From NCBI RefSeq assembly GCF_048771995.1, contig NC_133026.1, positions 56,607,001 to 56,671,000 of the forward strand: 64,000 nucleotides of DNA, written 5' to 3'. The stretch comes from Taeniopygia guttata (taxonomy: Eukaryota; Chordata; Aves; Passeriformes; Estrildidae). This document shows, piece after piece, positions 63,194 to 64,000 of this stretch (position 1 is its first letter; every line of letters begins with the position of its first letter). Made by a program: the position numbers and the translations under genes. The notes beneath the pieces were generated by a model that worked only from the letters and a program-made list of their open reading frames with translations, made no database searches and was not told where the DNA came from.

Positions 63194-63631
63194 GATCAGG
63201 AAGAAATTATGATTTCTAAGCAAGGTGAAATGTGGTCAAAAGAACAAGTTTCTCCAGTGGAGTTTTTGGCTTAATTTTGAAGTAACAGCTAAAATCTGAA
63301 ATAGAGCAAAATATGTAGATTCAGTGCATGTTTCTGCTTATATGTTTTACTCTTGTAAATGTTTCAGAATACTTTAGCACTTATTCTAGGCAAGCTCATC
63401 ATAGATATGTATCAGTGACCATCTCTTGGCAGAGGAATGAAAGAATGTGAATTACTGTTTTGAAAAATGGAATAAAGTATAAACTGAAGCAATTTTTGCA
63501 TTTCTGGAAAATTTTTTAAAAGTAAAAATATATTTAAAACTATTTTCCTTGATGCATGTATGGACTAGTTTGTGTATAGTATGCAGAATGGAAAATAACT
63601 AACTACTTTGACTCTTCTCTTGGCTGAATTA

Positions 63632-63722
63632 CTCCAGCTCTCTCTTGATATGAGAGGTGCTCCAGCCCTCTGATCATCTTTGTGGTTTTCTCTGAACTCA
63701 CTCCAGCAGGTCCATGTGCTTC
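63632..63722 (-). mobile_element. Internal CR1 fragment, minus strand
   Basis: The plus strand reads CTCCAGCTCTCTCTTGATAT, then GGTGCTCCAGCCCTCTGATC, then CTCCAGCAGGTCCATGTGCT, the antisense of a late-ORF2/3' CR1 segment. Neither the terminal 3' tail nor more 5' sequence adjoins it, so it is a deletion remnant. Confidence 0.85.
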
Positions 63723-64000
63723 CAAACCAAACATTAGTCATGTTTCACAGTAATAGTATTCCTTTTTACAGCATGCTTGGGTAAAAGAAACACCCGTGGG
63801 ATTCATGTGTCAGGAGATACCACTACCTGACAAAATTAACAAAAGAAAAAGAAAAAAAAAGCTGTCTTTATATTATCTCAAAAAATCCTTAAATATAAAT
63901 ACTCAGACAAGAACATTTAATACAATATAAAGAGTGCATCAACAAAACTACTTTATATTTGCTGCTTAGGCAACAATATTGATACTGCAGATTTTATTAT
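63723..64000. other. Window end, non-coding
   Basis: AT-rich sequence with an A-rich run near 63840. Nothing recognisable; continues beyond the window. Confidence 0.5.

Larger units (their letters stand above)
56720..63629. other. AT-rich non-coding stretch
   Basis: No gene or transposon recognised. It includes a 23-base near-palindrome at 62401-62423 and a degenerate GATAAT repeat at 63161, listed separately. Confidence 0.55.

Noticed and set aside
1..64000. CRISPR array, operon, prophage, plasmid or toxin-antitoxin system
   Set aside because: Composition, CR1 LINEs, LTRs and microsatellites identify vertebrate nuclear DNA; no regularly spaced repeats or prokaryotic gene layout exist.

Overview
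The window looks like a stretch of AT-rich, gene-poor vertebrate chromosome, most likely avian. The clade call rests on at least ten CR1 LINE pieces, several ending in the ATTCTATG/ATTCTCTG-type octamer tail typical of sauropsid CR1, plus two solo LTRs of avian ERV type. A turtle or crocodilian is possible from CR1 alone. I cannot name the species. By eye the sequence is roughly two-thirds A+T and CpG-poor. There is no bacterial-type gene organisation, operon, CRISPR array, rRNA or tRNA. Open frames of 60-130 codons are scattered on both strands in every frame, as expected by chance in AT-rich DNA. I recognise no host protein-coding gene.

Layout. 1-7.3 kb: unique AT-rich DNA with one 14-bp tandem repeat. 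7.36-9.13 kb: two 5'-truncated CR1 copies placed head to head (minus, then plus). 9.95-10.48 kb: a GC-rich, CpG-containing minus-strand solo LTR with TATA box and polyadenylation signal. 10.5-23 kb: unique DNA with two exon-like segments (11,585-11,691 and 21,327-21,404). 23 kb: minus CR1. 23.4-32.3 kb: unique, very AT-rich, with a perfect 21-bp inverted repeat at 27.8 kb. 32.3-35.3 kb: two plus-strand CR1 3' ends. 36.9-37.56 kb: CR1 ORF2 endonuclease fragment lacking its 3' end. 42.17-42.58 kb: plus-strand solo LTR. 43.05 kb: minus CR1. 44.76-44.97 kb: a small CpG-bearing segment, open on both strands, that I cannot identify. 45.73-45.96 kb: CR1 reverse-transcriptase fragment. 48.54 kb: short CR1 tail. 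53.7-56.7 kb: microsatellites and a pyrimidine-rich tract. 63.6 kb: CR1 fragment.

The recognisable elements are selfish DNA at different stages of decay, and nothing shows them cooperating as a system. The items most worth a second look are the exon-like segments, the unidentified CpG-bearing segment at 44.8 kb, the long perfect hairpin at 27.8 kb and the regulatory architecture of the two LTRs. The window may be intergenic or lie inside a very long intron; the sequence alone does not decide. I found no convincing evidence of a previously undescribed biological system.
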